Shown: positions 50,875 through 59,461 of the stretch, piece by piece | Layout: each line of letters begins with the position of its first letter | How positions within the stretch are numbered: position 1 is the stretch's first letter | Assembly: GCA_963749415.1 (NCBI GenBank) | Contig: CAVVMG010000001.1 | Coordinates: 1,302,001 to 1,366,000, forward strand | Length of the DNA: 64,000 nucleotides | Reading direction: 5' to 3' | From: JALYNX01 sp963749415 | Lineage (GTDB): Bacteria; Actinomycetota; Acidimicrobiia; Spongiisociales; ZC4RG35 | Position numbers and translations under genes: made by a program | Notes under the pieces: model-generated | Databases searched by the model: none | The model's input: only the letters and a program-made list of their open reading frames with translations | What the model was told of the DNA's origin: nothing

Positions 50875-52193
50875 ATCTCGGCGTAGTACTCGGTGCCGAG
50901 GTGGGTGATCAGATCCTCACCCATCATGTGGCGCAGGTTGTTCTTCAGCTTGGTGTGCTGGATGAACAGGTCGTTCTCCGGGTACAGGCCTTCGCCGTGC
51001 TGCGGGCTCTTGAAATAGAAGGAGAGCCACTCCTGTACGCCGCTGCGATCGGCACGTGCCGCCAGGTCCATGAACAGTGCGAGGTCGAGGACGATCGGGG
51101 CGGCGAGGATCGAGTCCTTGCACAGGAAGTCGATCTTGATCTGCATCGGGTACCCGAGCCAGCCGAAGATGTCGATGCTGTCCCAGCCCTCCTTGTCGTC
51201 GCCTTTCGGTGGGTAGTAGTTGATGCGGACTTTGTGATAGAGGTCGCCGTAGAGCTCGGGATAGATATCCGGCTGCAAGATCTGTTCCAGGACCCCGAGC
51301 TTTGAGACCTCCTTGGAACGGAAGCTCTCGGGGTCATCGAGCACCTCGCCATCCCGGTTCCCCAGGATGTTGGTGGAGAACCATCCCCTGATCCCCAACA
51401 TCCGCGCCTTGAGCCCAGGAGCCACCATCGTCTTCATCAAGGTCTGTCCGGTCTTGAAATCCTTGCCTGCGATCGGGATGCCCTCCTCGGCGGCGAGCTG
51501 GACGATGGCCGGGACGTCCAATGTGAGGTTGGGGGCCCCGTTGGCGAAGGGCACGCCCATCTTCAACGCCGCGTAGGCGTAGATCTGTGAGGGAGTGATC
51601 GTTGCATCGCTCTCTTTGAGCCCCTTGACGAACGAATCGAGGTCGGTGTGTACCTCCGATGGCTCCCGATAGGCCTCGGTCGAGCCGCACCACACCATGA
51701 CGAGGCGATCCAGCGACTTCTCCGCCCGAAAGCGATCGATGTCTTCCATCAACTTCTCGGCGAGGTCCATGTAGTTGGTCCCCTTCTTCACCTGATCGAC
51801 ACCGTCGAGGTTCTTCACCCAATCTTCGGAGAAGACCGCGCTGTAGGGCTTGACCGAGCGCAATTCCTCTCCGATCGCCTCGATGTGACGGGAGTCGAGC
51901 ACTCCGGCCTTCATCGCCGAGGTATAGGCATCGTCGGAGTAGGGGTCCCATCCGCCGAATTCGAGGTCGTCCAGGCCCGCGAGGGGGACAAAGTCTTTGA
52001 TCAGGGGGTTGCGCTGGTGGGTGCGTCGCCCGAGTCGGATGTGTGACATCTGGGTGAGTGAGCCGAACGGCTGCGCGAATCCCTTGCGCGCCGAGAGCAC
52101 CCCGGCGATGAAAGTCGTTGCGACCGCACCCATGCCGGGAGTGAGCACGCCGAGCTTGCCGCTGGCTGGCGCGATCTGGGGTTTGTCTGTCAT
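50871..52193 (-). CDS. ino1: Myo-inositol-1-phosphate synthase
   Basis: 440 residues. It converts glucose-6-phosphate to inositol-1-phosphate, the precursor of phosphatidylinositol and mycothiol in actinobacteria. The N-terminal NAD-binding region reads LGVLTPGMGAVATTFIAGV. Conserved segments are GKDFKTGQTLMKTMVAPGLK, GWFSTNILGNRDGEVLDDPE, FRSKEVSK, KVRINYYPPKGDDKEGWDSI and FLCKDSILAAPIVLDLALF, with the catalytic lysines. ArfB is cotranscribed. The length is that of the actinobacterial type. Confidence 0.96.
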   Translation of the reverse strand: MTDKPQIAPASGKLGVLTPGMGAVATTFIAGVLSARKGFAQPFGSLTQMSHIRLGRRTHQRNPLIKDFVPLAGLDDLEFGGWDPYSDDAYTSAMKAGVLDSRHIEAIGEELRSVKPYSAVFSEDWVKNLDGVDQVKKGTNYMDLAEKLMEDIDRFRAEKSLDRLVMVWCGSTEAYREPSEVHTDLDSFVKGLKESDATITPSQIYAYAALKMGVPFANGAPNLTLDVPAIVQLAAEEGIPIAGKDFKTGQTLMKTMVAPGLKARMLGIRGWFSTNILGNRDGEVLDDPESFRSKEVSKLGVLEQILQPDIYPELYGDLYHKVRINYYPPKGDDKEGWDSIDIFGWLGYPMQIKIDFLCKDSILAAPIVLDLALFMDLAARADRSGVQEWLSFYFKSPQHGEGLYPENDLFIQHTKLKNNLRHMMGEDLITHLGTEYYAEM

Positions 52194-52262
52194 CGATCCT
52201 CCTCAGCGGGAACCATAGGAGCCGTGAGGGGGCACCAGGAACCCGGGCCTAGGCTCGGAACC

Positions 52263-52721
52263 GTGGCCAACACGCCGGATTCGCTGGGTCCCACGGTCGA
52301 TGTCGCCTTGCTCGCCGACGCGGTCCAGGCGGTCCGCGGAAAGCTCTACGTCCTCGGTGGGGGCTGGGACACACTCTGGGTCAGGTCGTTTCCGGCCCGT
52401 CATCCCAGTCTCGCCATCGGCCTCCGGATCCGGGTGCCCTCGTCTTGGGGAGAAGAGGTGCTCAAGGTGGCCGTCGAGCTCCAGAACGCCGACGGCGCGC
52501 CGGTTCTGCCGCAGCCGCTGGCGCACACCGTGCGGCTGCCCACCTCGAGCGGCGGTACGACCGACTTCGGACTGATCCGATCCTTCACGTTCAACAATCT
52601 CCTGTTCGAGGGGGAGGGCTCGTACTCCTTCGTCATATCGGTGGACGACGAGCCCCTGTCACGCCTCCGCTTCGCGGTCCGGTCCCGCCCCACCGGTTCC
52701 GGGCCTGCTGCCTCGAGCTAG
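52263..52721 (+). CDS. DUF6941-like conserved protein
   Basis: 152 residues from the GTG at 52263; an open extension to 52224 has no support. It is beta-rich: VDVALLADAVQAVRGKLYVL, GGGWDTLWVRSFPARHPSLA, LKVAVELQNADGAPV and FTFNNLLFEGEGSYSFVISV. The pattern ADA..V..GKLYVLGGGWD and the late F.F......GSY.F......G recall the small DUF6941 family. It has no signal peptide, and its function is unknown. It is divergent from ino1 with 69 bp between the starts. Confidence 0.7.
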   Translation: MANTPDSLGPTVDVALLADAVQAVRGKLYVLGGGWDTLWVRSFPARHPSLAIGLRIRVPSSWGEEVLKVAVELQNADGAPVLPQPLAHTVRLPTSSGGTTDFGLIRSFTFNNLLFEGEGSYSFVISVDDEPLSRLRFAVRSRPTGSGPAASS

Positions 52722-52819
52722 CTCGTGTTTGCATAGCGCGAACGGCTTCGTAGCCTGACGCCCTCCCCAGGGACACCAGGTACGTCCCGTTCGCTGCTGC
52801 TCACAATCGGAGGGATTCC

Positions 52820-53452
52820 TTGCTCTTGACACAACGTAGGTTGCCGCGCTTTGGGTTGGTCGCAGCATTGGCTGTGCTGGCGGTCACCAGCCTCATGCCG
52901 GCGTCTCCCGCGCACGCGGCCGCAGAACCGCCATTCGAGATTCGCTTCCCACAGGAAACCCAGGTGACGGTGTTCGCCTCTACCTTTGGCGCTCGCCGTT
53001 CGGGGGGTCGCCGTCATCATGGCGTCGACCTGATGGCGCCGAAGATGACCCAGGTCTATGCCGCCGCTGACGGCATTGTGGTGAAGATGGAGACCAACCA
53101 CCTCTCCGGGCGCTACATCGAAGTGGAGCACGTCGATGGGTGGTCCACCCGCTACCTGCACCTGAACAACGACACCCCGGGCACCGATGACGGTGACGCG
53201 GGATGGGACTTGACCGTCGCACCCGGGATCGATGTGGGCAACCGTGTTGCCGCCGGCCAGCTGATCGCCTGGGTGGGTGACTCGGGGAACGCCGAGTGGA
53301 CAGGCTCGCACACCCATTTCGAAATCGCGTACGAGGGCCGGGCTCTCGACCCCTATCCCCTCGTCAAGGAGGCTTGGGAGCGCGACGAGGCGCGATACGA
53401 GGCAGACCTCTGGGATCTCCTCCATCCCCTTGAGCTGGACCGAATGGTCTAA
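52820..53452 (+). CDS. Secreted M23-family metallopeptidase
   Basis: 210 residues from the TTG at 52820 with CGGAGGGA 5 nt before it. The signal peptide (about 1-33) ends in ASPAHAA. The M23 (lysostaphin-type) domain has zinc ligands H and D in RRHHGVDLMAPK and the second His pair in GSHTHFEIAYEG. The segments VYAAADGIVVKM, STRYLHLN and GNRVAAGQLIAWVGDSGN are family hallmarks. It probably cuts peptidoglycan cross-links in cell growth or division. It stands alone, with 98 bp upstream that hold no clear promoter. Confidence 0.9.
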   Translation: MLLTQRRLPRFGLVAALAVLAVTSLMPASPAHAAAEPPFEIRFPQETQVTVFASTFGARRSGGRRHHGVDLMAPKMTQVYAAADGIVVKMETNHLSGRYIEVEHVDGWSTRYLHLNNDTPGTDDGDAGWDLTVAPGIDVGNRVAAGQLIAWVGDSGNAEWTGSHTHFEIAYEGRALDPYPLVKEAWERDEARYEADLWDLLHPLELDRMV

Positions 53453-53461
53453 GGACCAGAT

Positions 53462-53902
53462 TCAGTCGATCACAAGGGCGTCGTCGAGGGCAAAAACCTT
53501 CAGAGCGAGATCCTCATCGCCGGGAACGACCCGTGCCACCTCTGGGATGTCCACCGGTGGAGGGTCGCTCTCATATACCCAGATCACACGGCGAACTGCA
53601 GCAGCAGTCACGGCTCGGGCCCATCCCCGCAGGACGTCGAACTCGTTGTCCGCAAACGAGCGCTCCCGTTCGTCACGGGCGGCCTCAGCAACCAGCACCG
53701 CCGTGAAGCAATTGAGAGCGGCCGCTTCGACATGGCTGTCATCCGAGACATCACCCAGGGCGACCTTCACCCCGCGCTCCCTGAGGAAAGCTGCGGCCTC
53801 GGGATCGGAGACGAAGGCCCGGATCTCCCGGCTTGGAGCGGCCAGGGTGTCGACGATCGCCGCCCCTGGCGCGGTATCGGCACCGATCACGATCACCGGC
53901 AT
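53462..53902 (-). CDS. Rossmann-fold NAD(P)-binding-like protein
   Basis: 146 residues. It begins MPVIVIGADTAPGAAIVDTL, a Rossmann-type first strand and Gly-rich turn although the glycines are fewer than in active dehydrogenases. VKVALGDVSDDSHVEAAAL follows, as in atypical SDR/NmrA-like proteins, and then VRRVIWVYESDPPPV. The protein is short and lacks a catalytic YxxxK. It may be a binding or regulatory protein. It is convergent with the M23 peptidase gene and divergent from sufB. Confidence 0.65.
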   Translation of the reverse strand: MPVIVIGADTAPGAAIVDTLAAPSREIRAFVSDPEAAAFLRERGVKVALGDVSDDSHVEAAALNCFTAVLVAEAARDERERSFADNEFDVLRGWARAVTAAAVRRVIWVYESDPPPVDIPEVARVVPGDEDLALKVFALDDALVID

Positions 53903-53974
53903 GGGTCGAATTTAATGCGGTGCGAGGAACATCCTCGACCGGGCCGCTGTTGCGCGAGGTGTGACTGCAGCCTT

Positions 53975-54020
53975 TTGCCCAGACCGGCTCGTCCGGTACA
54001 ATTCCACTATCGGGATAGTG
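53975..54020 (+). promoter_or_regulatory. sufB promoter and 16-bp inverted repeat
   Basis: -35 TTGCCC (53975-53980), a 16-bp spacer and -10 TACAAT (53997-54002). Directly after comes CACTATC-GG-GATAGTG (54005-54020), a perfect inverted repeat that covers the expected transcription start. It is well placed as the operator of an Fe-S sensing repressor (SufR or Rrf2 type), but the binding protein is unknown. Confidence 0.65.
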
Positions 54021-54052
54021 CAAATTAATTCGACAGGATCAGGTGATACCCG

Positions 54053-55462
54053 ATGGCAACCGTAGATCTCGATCTAGGCGCCTACCGGCTCGGGTGGCGT
54101 GATGACGTCGAGTACGCCTTCACCCCGCGCAAGGGCCTCGACGAAGGCGTGATCCGCGAGATATCGGCTCTCAAAGGGGAGCCGGAGTGGATGCTCAAGT
54201 TCCGCCTCAAGGCCTATGACCGGTTCCTGAAGAAGCCGATCCCGCAGTGGGGTGGCGGCGGCGCGCTCAACACCATCGATTTCGACGACATCTATTACTA
54301 CATCAAGCCCGCCGGTGAGCAGCAGAAAGACTGGGACATGGTCCCCGAGTCGATCAAGACCACCTACGAGCGCTTGGGCATCCCCGAGGCGGAGCGCAAG
54401 TACCTGGCCGGGGTCACCGCGCAGTACGAGTCAGAAGTCGTCTACCACCGCAACCGCGAGGACCTGGCTCAGCTCGGTGTCCTGTTCACCGACATGGATA
54501 CCGCCCTGCGTGAGTACCCGGAGATCGTCAAGGAGTACTTCGGGACGATCATCCCGCCCAACGACAACAAGTTCGCAGCGCTCAACTCGGCGGTGTGGTC
54601 TGGTGGGTCGTTCATCTACGTGCCGCCCGGCGTCCATGTCGACCAGCCGCTCCAGGCCTATTTCCGGATCAACTCCGAGAACATGGGCCAATTCGAGCGC
54701 ACCCTGATCATCGTGGACGAGGGCGCGTACGTCCACTATGTCGAGGGCTGCTCGGCACCGGTGTACACCACCGACTCGCTCCATGCCGCGGTTGTCGAGA
54801 TCATCGTCAAGGAGGGCGGACGCTGCCGGTACACCACGATCCAGAACTGGTCGAACAACGTGTTCAATTTGGTGACCAAGCGAGCAGCCGCATATCGCAA
54901 CGCGACGATGGAATGGGTCGACGGCAACCTGGGCTCGCGTCTCACCATGAAGTACCCGTCTGTGTGGCTCATGGAGCCCGGCGCACACGGTGAGGTGCTT
55001 TCGATCGCCTTCGCCGGCGAGGGCCAGCATCAGGACGCCGGCGCGAAGATGGTCCATGTCGCTCCCGACACCACCTCGACGATCGTGTCCAAGTCGATCG
55101 CCAAGGGTGGTGGACGGTCCGGTTATCGGGGCCTGGTCCGGGTTGAGCCCGGAGCCGAGAACGCCAAGAGCTTTGTTCGCTGTGACGCCCTGATCCTCGA
55201 CGAGAACAGCCGCTCCGACACCTATCCCTACATGGAGATCGAGGAGAACGACGCCGAGATCGGGCACGAGGCAACCGTGTCCAAGGTGGGTGAGGAGCAG
55301 CTCTTCTACCTGATGAGCCGCGGGCTCACCGAGGACCAGGCGACCTCGATGATCGTCGCCGGGTTCATCGAGCCCATCGTCAAAGAGCTTCCGATGGAGT
55401 ACGCGGTCGAGATGAACCGCCTCATCGAGCTCAACATGGTGGAGGCGGGCGCCGTAGGTTGA
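54053..55462 (+). CDS. sufB: Fe-S cluster assembly protein SufB
   Basis: 469 residues, full length. It is the scaffold core of the SUF machine. Conserved segments are YRLGWRDDVEYAFTPRKGLD, GAYVHYVEGCSAPVYTTDSL, KSIAKGGGRSGYRGLVRVEP and SFVRCDALILDENSRSDTYP (with the conserved Cys). EENDAEIGHEATVSKVGEEQ is also typical. In most actinobacteria sufB lies with sufR, sufD, sufC and sufS. Here both neighbours are unrelated, so either the remaining genes are elsewhere or this is a second copy. It has its own promoter and operator-like repeat. Confidence 0.96.
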   Translation: MATVDLDLGAYRLGWRDDVEYAFTPRKGLDEGVIREISALKGEPEWMLKFRLKAYDRFLKKPIPQWGGGGALNTIDFDDIYYYIKPAGEQQKDWDMVPESIKTTYERLGIPEAERKYLAGVTAQYESEVVYHRNREDLAQLGVLFTDMDTALREYPEIVKEYFGTIIPPNDNKFAALNSAVWSGGSFIYVPPGVHVDQPLQAYFRINSENMGQFERTLIIVDEGAYVHYVEGCSAPVYTTDSLHAAVVEIIVKEGGRCRYTTIQNWSNNVFNLVTKRAAAYRNATMEWVDGNLGSRLTMKYPSVWLMEPGAHGEVLSIAFAGEGQHQDAGAKMVHVAPDTTSTIVSKSIAKGGGRSGYRGLVRVEPGAENAKSFVRCDALILDENSRSDTYPYMEIEENDAEIGHEATVSKVGEEQLFYLMSRGLTEDQATSMIVAGFIEPIVKELPMEYAVEMNRLIELNMVEAGAVG

Positions 55463-55609
55463 CGGCCCCCTGCCGACGGGTGGGTGGTGGGAAATTATCG
55501 CGGCGGGCGCCGGAGGTTAGGGCTGGCGAGTCGCGCTATCTCTTAGAGTTCTGACTTCCGTGACACCCGGAGTCAACGCATAAGCACCTTTCTCGGGCTG
55601 GCCTCCGCC

Positions 55610-56887
55610 GTGGTGCTCGTCCTGCTCACCGGGTTCTTCGTCGCCGGTGAGTTCTCGATCGTCGCCGTTGACCGCAGCAACGTCGAGCGCAAGGCGGGCG
55701 ACGGGGACCGGATGGCGAAGCGGGTCCTCGGTTCTCTGAAGAACCTGTCATTCGAGCTATCGGGGGCTCAACTCGGGATCACCGTCACCTCGCTGGCGCT
55801 CGGCGCCATTGCCGAACCCGCCATCGGGAGCATCATCGAGCCCTGGGTTTCCGGGATCTCGGTCTTCTCGGCAACGACGGCGCGGGCGATCTCGATCACG
55901 GCGGCGCTGGTGCTGGCCACCGGGCTCAACATGGTGTTCGGCGAGCTGGTCCCCAAGAACCTGGCGATTGCCCGCCCCTATCGGTCGGCCGTGCTCTTTG
56001 CGATCCCGATGCAGGTGATCAACCGCGTGCTCCGTCCTCTAATCCTCTTCCTCAACAACTCGGCGAACTGGACTGTGCGCCGGCTGGGCATCGAGCCACG
56101 GGAAGAGCTGGCCGGAGTTCGCTCGATGGAAGAGCTGGAGCTGATGATCCGCTCATCGGGGGAGGAGGGGAGGCTCGACGACGACGAGCTCGAGCTGCTG
56201 ACCCGGGCGATCACCTTCACCGAGAAGATGGCCGCCGACGCCATGGTGCCCAGAGTCTCCGTTGTCGGCCTCAGCCGCTACGACTCGGTGGCCGAGCTGC
56301 GGCGGGCTTCGGTGGCGACCGGGCATTCCAGGTTCCCGGTCTTCGGCGAGGACCTGGATGACATCGTGGGAGTCGTCCACGTCAAGGACAGCATTGCCGT
56401 GCCCGAGGCAAGGGTGCCGATGACGCCGGTCGGGGAGATCATGAAGCCGGTTCTGAAGGTCCCGGAGACCAGCACGCTGGAGTTCCTCCTGGGAGAGCTG
56501 CAAGCGGAGGGCCGGGGCATGACGGTGGTCGTCGATGAGTACGGGGGCACCGCCGGCATCGTCACCATCGAGGACCTGCTCGAAGAGATCTTTGGCGAGA
56601 TCGAGGACGAGTACGACCGCGAGCCGCGTTTGGAGCCCATCGTCGAGCAGCCTGATCTGCTGTCCGGGCTCCTTCATCGCCACGAGGTCGAGGAGCTGAT
56701 CGGGTTCGAATGGCCAGAAGGCCGCTATGAGACTCTCGGCGGCTTCCTCGTCGCGCAGCTGGGGCGCTTTCCTCGGGTCGGTGAGGTGATCAGGGTCGGG
56801 GACACGACCTTCGAAGTGCTCTCCATGGACGGCAATCGTGTCGATCAGGTGCGGGTGCGTGGAGGCGAGGGGAGCGAGGAAGAGTGA
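55610..56887 (+). CDS. CNNM/CorC (HlyC-type) transporter, first of pair
   Basis: 425 residues from the GTG at 55610. A DUF21/CNNM membrane domain covers residues 1-165 (GFFVAGEFSIVAVDRSNVER; AQLGITVTSLALGAIAEPAI; FGELVPKNLAIARPYR). A pair of CBS domains (VGLSRYDSVAELRRASVATG to VIVDEYGG) and a CorC_HlyC C-terminal domain (GYDT-like ETLGGFLVAQLGRFPRVGEV) follow. Family members move Mg2+ or related ions. Ten further in-frame codons to an ATA at 55580, with GGAG about 8 nt before it, complete the first helix, so the true start may be the ATA. It overlaps the next gene as GTGA. Confidence 0.88.
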   Translation: MVLVLLTGFFVAGEFSIVAVDRSNVERKAGDGDRMAKRVLGSLKNLSFELSGAQLGITVTSLALGAIAEPAIGSIIEPWVSGISVFSATTARAISITAALVLATGLNMVFGELVPKNLAIARPYRSAVLFAIPMQVINRVLRPLILFLNNSANWTVRRLGIEPREELAGVRSMEELELMIRSSGEEGRLDDDELELLTRAITFTEKMAADAMVPRVSVVGLSRYDSVAELRRASVATGHSRFPVFGEDLDDIVGVVHVKDSIAVPEARVPMTPVGEIMKPVLKVPETSTLEFLLGELQAEGRGMTVVVDEYGGTAGIVTIEDLLEEIFGEIEDEYDREPRLEPIVEQPDLLSGLLHRHEVEELIGFEWPEGRYETLGGFLVAQLGRFPRVGEVIRVGDTTFEVLSMDGNRVDQVRVRGGEGSEEE

Positions 56888-58179
56888 ACTGGAGCGCCTT
56901 CCTCTGGATGATCTTGTTCTTGCTGGCCAACGGCTTCTTCGTCGCCGCCGAGTTCGCCTACATCACCGCCCGCCGCAACCTGATCGAGGCGTCGGCAAAT
57001 CGCAGCGCCCGCACCGCGGTCCGGCTGAACAAGGAGCTGTCCCTGAGCCTGGCCGCGGCGCAACTAGGTATCACCATCGCCTCATTGCTCCTCGGCGCGG
57101 TCGCCGAGCCGGCCCTGGCCCACATGCTGGAGAATGTGATCGGCCTGGCACCGCTGTCTGACGGGGTCGTCCGCGGAATTGCCCTCGCCATCGCCCTCCT
57201 CATTGTGGTGTTCCTGCACATGGTGATCGGGGAGATGGCACCGAAGAACATTGCGATCAGCAACCCGGAACGGGCTGCCACTGCCCTCGCTCTCCCGTTT
57301 CGGGGGTTCATCGTCGTGTTCCGGCCGCTGATCGGGCTCCTCAATGCCATTGCCAACGGGGTTCTCAGGTTGTCCGGGGTTGAGCCCGCCGATGCCCTGG
57401 AAGTGGGACATTCCGCCGAGGACCTGGCGGTGATCATCGGCACCGGGCGCAAGGAGGGTGTGATCGAGGACTTCGCCCATCGCTTGCTGAGTGGGGCGAT
57501 CGTGTTCGGCGATCTCGATGCTTCGGCGGTGATGGTCCCGCGCCCCGACGTGAAGGTTGCCCCGGCCACGGCCTCGGTTGCCGAGGTCCGAGAATTGATG
57601 CTGGTCACCGGACACTCCAGGATCCCGATCATCACCGAGGACATCGACGATGTCCTCGGATTCGTGCACGTGAAAGACCTGATCGCGGTCGACGACGAGG
57701 CGCTGGGACAGCCGATCCCGCGCCCTTCGATACGGGAGGCCCTCGGCGTGCCCGAGACGGCTCCCCTGCGCAGCGTCCTCTCCGAGATGCGAAGAGTGCG
57801 GAGCCACCTCGCGGTCGTGGTCGACGAGCATGGTGGCACCGCCGGGATCATCACCCTCGAGGACATCGCAGAGGAGCTGGTGGGCGAGATTGCCGATGAG
57901 CACGACACCCGCGAAGAGAGGCTTTCTTTCGACAATGCGGGCCGGTTGGTGGCCGCGGGCACAGTCCGTCCCGACGAGCTGAGCCGCCTTGGCATACGGC
58001 TGCCCGAGGGGGAGTACGACACGATAGGTGGCCTGGTGATGGATCGCCTCGGTCGTCTCCCTCAACGAGGGGACGTCATCGAAGACGGGAACTGGCGGGT
58101 CGAGGTTCTGAGCACAGAGGGCCGCCGGGTCGGCGAGGTGGAGATCACTCAACGAGAGCCGGGTGAGGAGGACGGCTAG
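56884..58179 (+). CDS. CNNM/CorC (HlyC-type) transporter, second of pair
   Basis: 431 residues from the GTG at 56884, overlapping the first copy's stop. It has the same layout: CNNM membrane domain (NGFFVAAEFAYITARRNLIE, AQLGITIASLLLGAVAEPAL, IGEMAPKNIAISNPERAATA), CBS pair (VMVPRPDVKVAPATASVAEV, HSRIPIITEDIDDVLGFVHV, VVVDEHGGTAGIITLEDIAE) and CorC_HlyC domain (YDTIGGLVMDRLGRLPQRGD). The two proteins are diverged paralogues and could form a heterodimer, as adjacent pairs of this family are common in actinobacteria. The stop overlaps the convergent small membrane gene. Confidence 0.92.
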   Translation: MNWSAFLWMILFLLANGFFVAAEFAYITARRNLIEASANRSARTAVRLNKELSLSLAAAQLGITIASLLLGAVAEPALAHMLENVIGLAPLSDGVVRGIALAIALLIVVFLHMVIGEMAPKNIAISNPERAATALALPFRGFIVVFRPLIGLLNAIANGVLRLSGVEPADALEVGHSAEDLAVIIGTGRKEGVIEDFAHRLLSGAIVFGDLDASAVMVPRPDVKVAPATASVAEVRELMLVTGHSRIPIITEDIDDVLGFVHVKDLIAVDDEALGQPIPRPSIREALGVPETAPLRSVLSEMRRVRSHLAVVVDEHGGTAGIITLEDIAEELVGEIADEHDTREERLSFDNAGRLVAAGTVRPDELSRLGIRLPEGEYDTIGGLVMDRLGRLPQRGDVIEDGNWRVEVLSTEGRRVGEVEITQREPGEEDG

Positions 58180-58442
58180 ACGTTGCTCCTGCCGACGACG
58201 TAGCCGAGGATCAGGCCACCGACAGCGCCCCAGACGACGGAGAACCCGTCACCAACTACATAGATCCCCGGTGCTCCGGCCATCCGCATGACCGTGGCGA
58301 CGGCTATGCCCCCGATGATTCCCATGAGCAGCGCACCGAACAAGTTATCCGCACTGGCGATGAACCCGCCGATGAGTCCGCCGATGGCCCCGACACCACC
58401 AATTACTGCAAGGGCTTGCCAGGTAGATGCTTCCAGGAACAT
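58176..58442 (-). CDS. Small Gly-rich membrane protein
   Basis: 88 residues, three predicted membrane helices: ALAVIGGVGAIGGLIGGFIA, LFGALLMGIIGGIAVATVMR and VVWGAVGGLILGYVVGRSNV. The glycine repeats (GxxxG) resemble small channel or GlsB/transglycosylase-associated-type membrane proteins, but I cannot name a family. Its stop overlaps the stop of the convergent CorC gene. The frame, hydrophobicity and codon use all support a real gene. Function unknown. Confidence 0.7.
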   Translation of the reverse strand: MFLEASTWQALAVIGGVGAIGGLIGGFIASADNLFGALLMGIIGGIAVATVMRMAGAPGIYVVGDGFSVVWGAVGGLILGYVVGRSNV

Positions 58443-58489
58443 GAGATCAGACTAGGCAGAGGAGGCTCGCCGTCGATGAGTTTGATTTC

Positions 58490-58666
58490 TCAGGCCGAGA
58501 TCAGTTTTTCCTCGATCACGGCAGTCATCGGGAACTGGACCGAGCGCCCGGCATGGCTGAAGGGCTCGGTGAGCAGCACCACGATCGTGGATGGGCCCCG
58601 GCACACGACGTGACCGGTGTAGGTGTGGAACCCGTCGTGTTCCTCGGTGATGAATGTGACAACCAT
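58490..58666 (-). CDS. Small hypothetical protein (58 aa)
   Basis: 58 residues from the ATG at 58666, with GGAG about 9 nt before it. A TTG at 58690 would add eight residues. The sequence MVVTFITEEHDGFHTYTGHV, VCRGPSTIVVLLTEPFSHAG and RSVQFPMTAVIEEKLISA alternates strands and turns like a small beta barrel. No family was recognised. It lies between the small membrane gene and the divergent two-component system. It is included because it has a good start and clean end, though the size makes it uncertain. Confidence 0.5.
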   Translation of the reverse strand: MVVTFITEEHDGFHTYTGHVVCRGPSTIVVLLTEPFSHAGRSVQFPMTAVIEEKLISA

Positions 58667-58786
58667 CTCAATAGACTCCGACCCTCTCAATCGGCATTTG
58701 GTTGCAAAATCCGAAGCGCGGATCGGGATTTCCTGCCGCCGGCATTTATCCGACCCTTAACCAACCGCCCATAGCTTTGGAGTGAA

Positions 58787-59461
58787 GTGCGCCTGCTCGT
58801 AGTCGAGGATGAACCAGATCTGGCCAATGCCATCGCCAGGGGGCTGCGTCGTGACGGCCATGCCGTCGACCTCGCTCTGACCGCAGGTGACGCCAACCTC
58901 AAGCTGCGCACAGGTGGCTACGACCTGGTCTGCCTCGACTGGAATCTGCCCGACGGGTCGGGGCTCGGGTTGTGCCGGGCTCTGGTGAGCGGTGAGCTGC
59001 CGACGTTCGAAGGCGCTCAACCCCGGATACTGATGCTCACCGCCCGGGATGCGGTCGAGGACCGCGTCGCCGGGCTCGACTCCGGGGCGGACGACTACCT
59101 GGTCAAGCCGTTCGCGTTTGCCGAGTTGTCGGCGAGGGTGCGGGCGCTGCTCCGCCGTGACGACGACCTGGGACCGGTGATCGAGGTCGGCTCGCTCCGC
59201 CTGGACCCGGCTCGGTTCGAGGCGAGCCGGGCCGACACGCCACTCGAGCTGACCGCCAAGGAGTTCTCGCTGCTCCATTACTTCATGGCCCACGCCGGGG
59301 CGGTGCTCAGCCAAGAGCACTTGTTGGAGCACGTTTGGGATGAGATGGCCGACCCTCTGACCAACGTCGTGCGGGTCACCGTCAGCAACCTCCGCAAGAA
59401 GCTCGGTGCCCCATCCATCATCAGCACGGTCTCGGGCCGCGGCTATCGGCTGGACGACTGA
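58787..59461 (+). CDS. OmpR/PhoB-family response regulator
   Basis: 224 residues from the GTG at 58787. The receiver domain has LLVVEDEPDLANAIARGLRR, phospho-acceptor D51 (VCLDWNLPDGSG), ILMLTARDAVEDR and Lys in DDYLVKPFAFAEL. The winged-helix output domain follows (LELTAKEFSLLHYFMAHAGA, SQEHLLEHVWDE, NVVRVTVSNLRKKLG). The stop overlaps the kinase start by 1 bp. A ladder of 11-bp-spaced TTTA repeats ahead of htrA is a natural target for a regulator of this type. Confidence 0.95.
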   Translation: MRLLVVEDEPDLANAIARGLRRDGHAVDLALTAGDANLKLRTGGYDLVCLDWNLPDGSGLGLCRALVSGELPTFEGAQPRILMLTARDAVEDRVAGLDSGADDYLVKPFAFAELSARVRALLRRDDDLGPVIEVGSLRLDPARFEASRADTPLELTAKEFSLLHYFMAHAGAVLSQEHLLEHVWDEMADPLTNVVRVTVSNLRKKLGAPSIISTVSGRGYRLDD

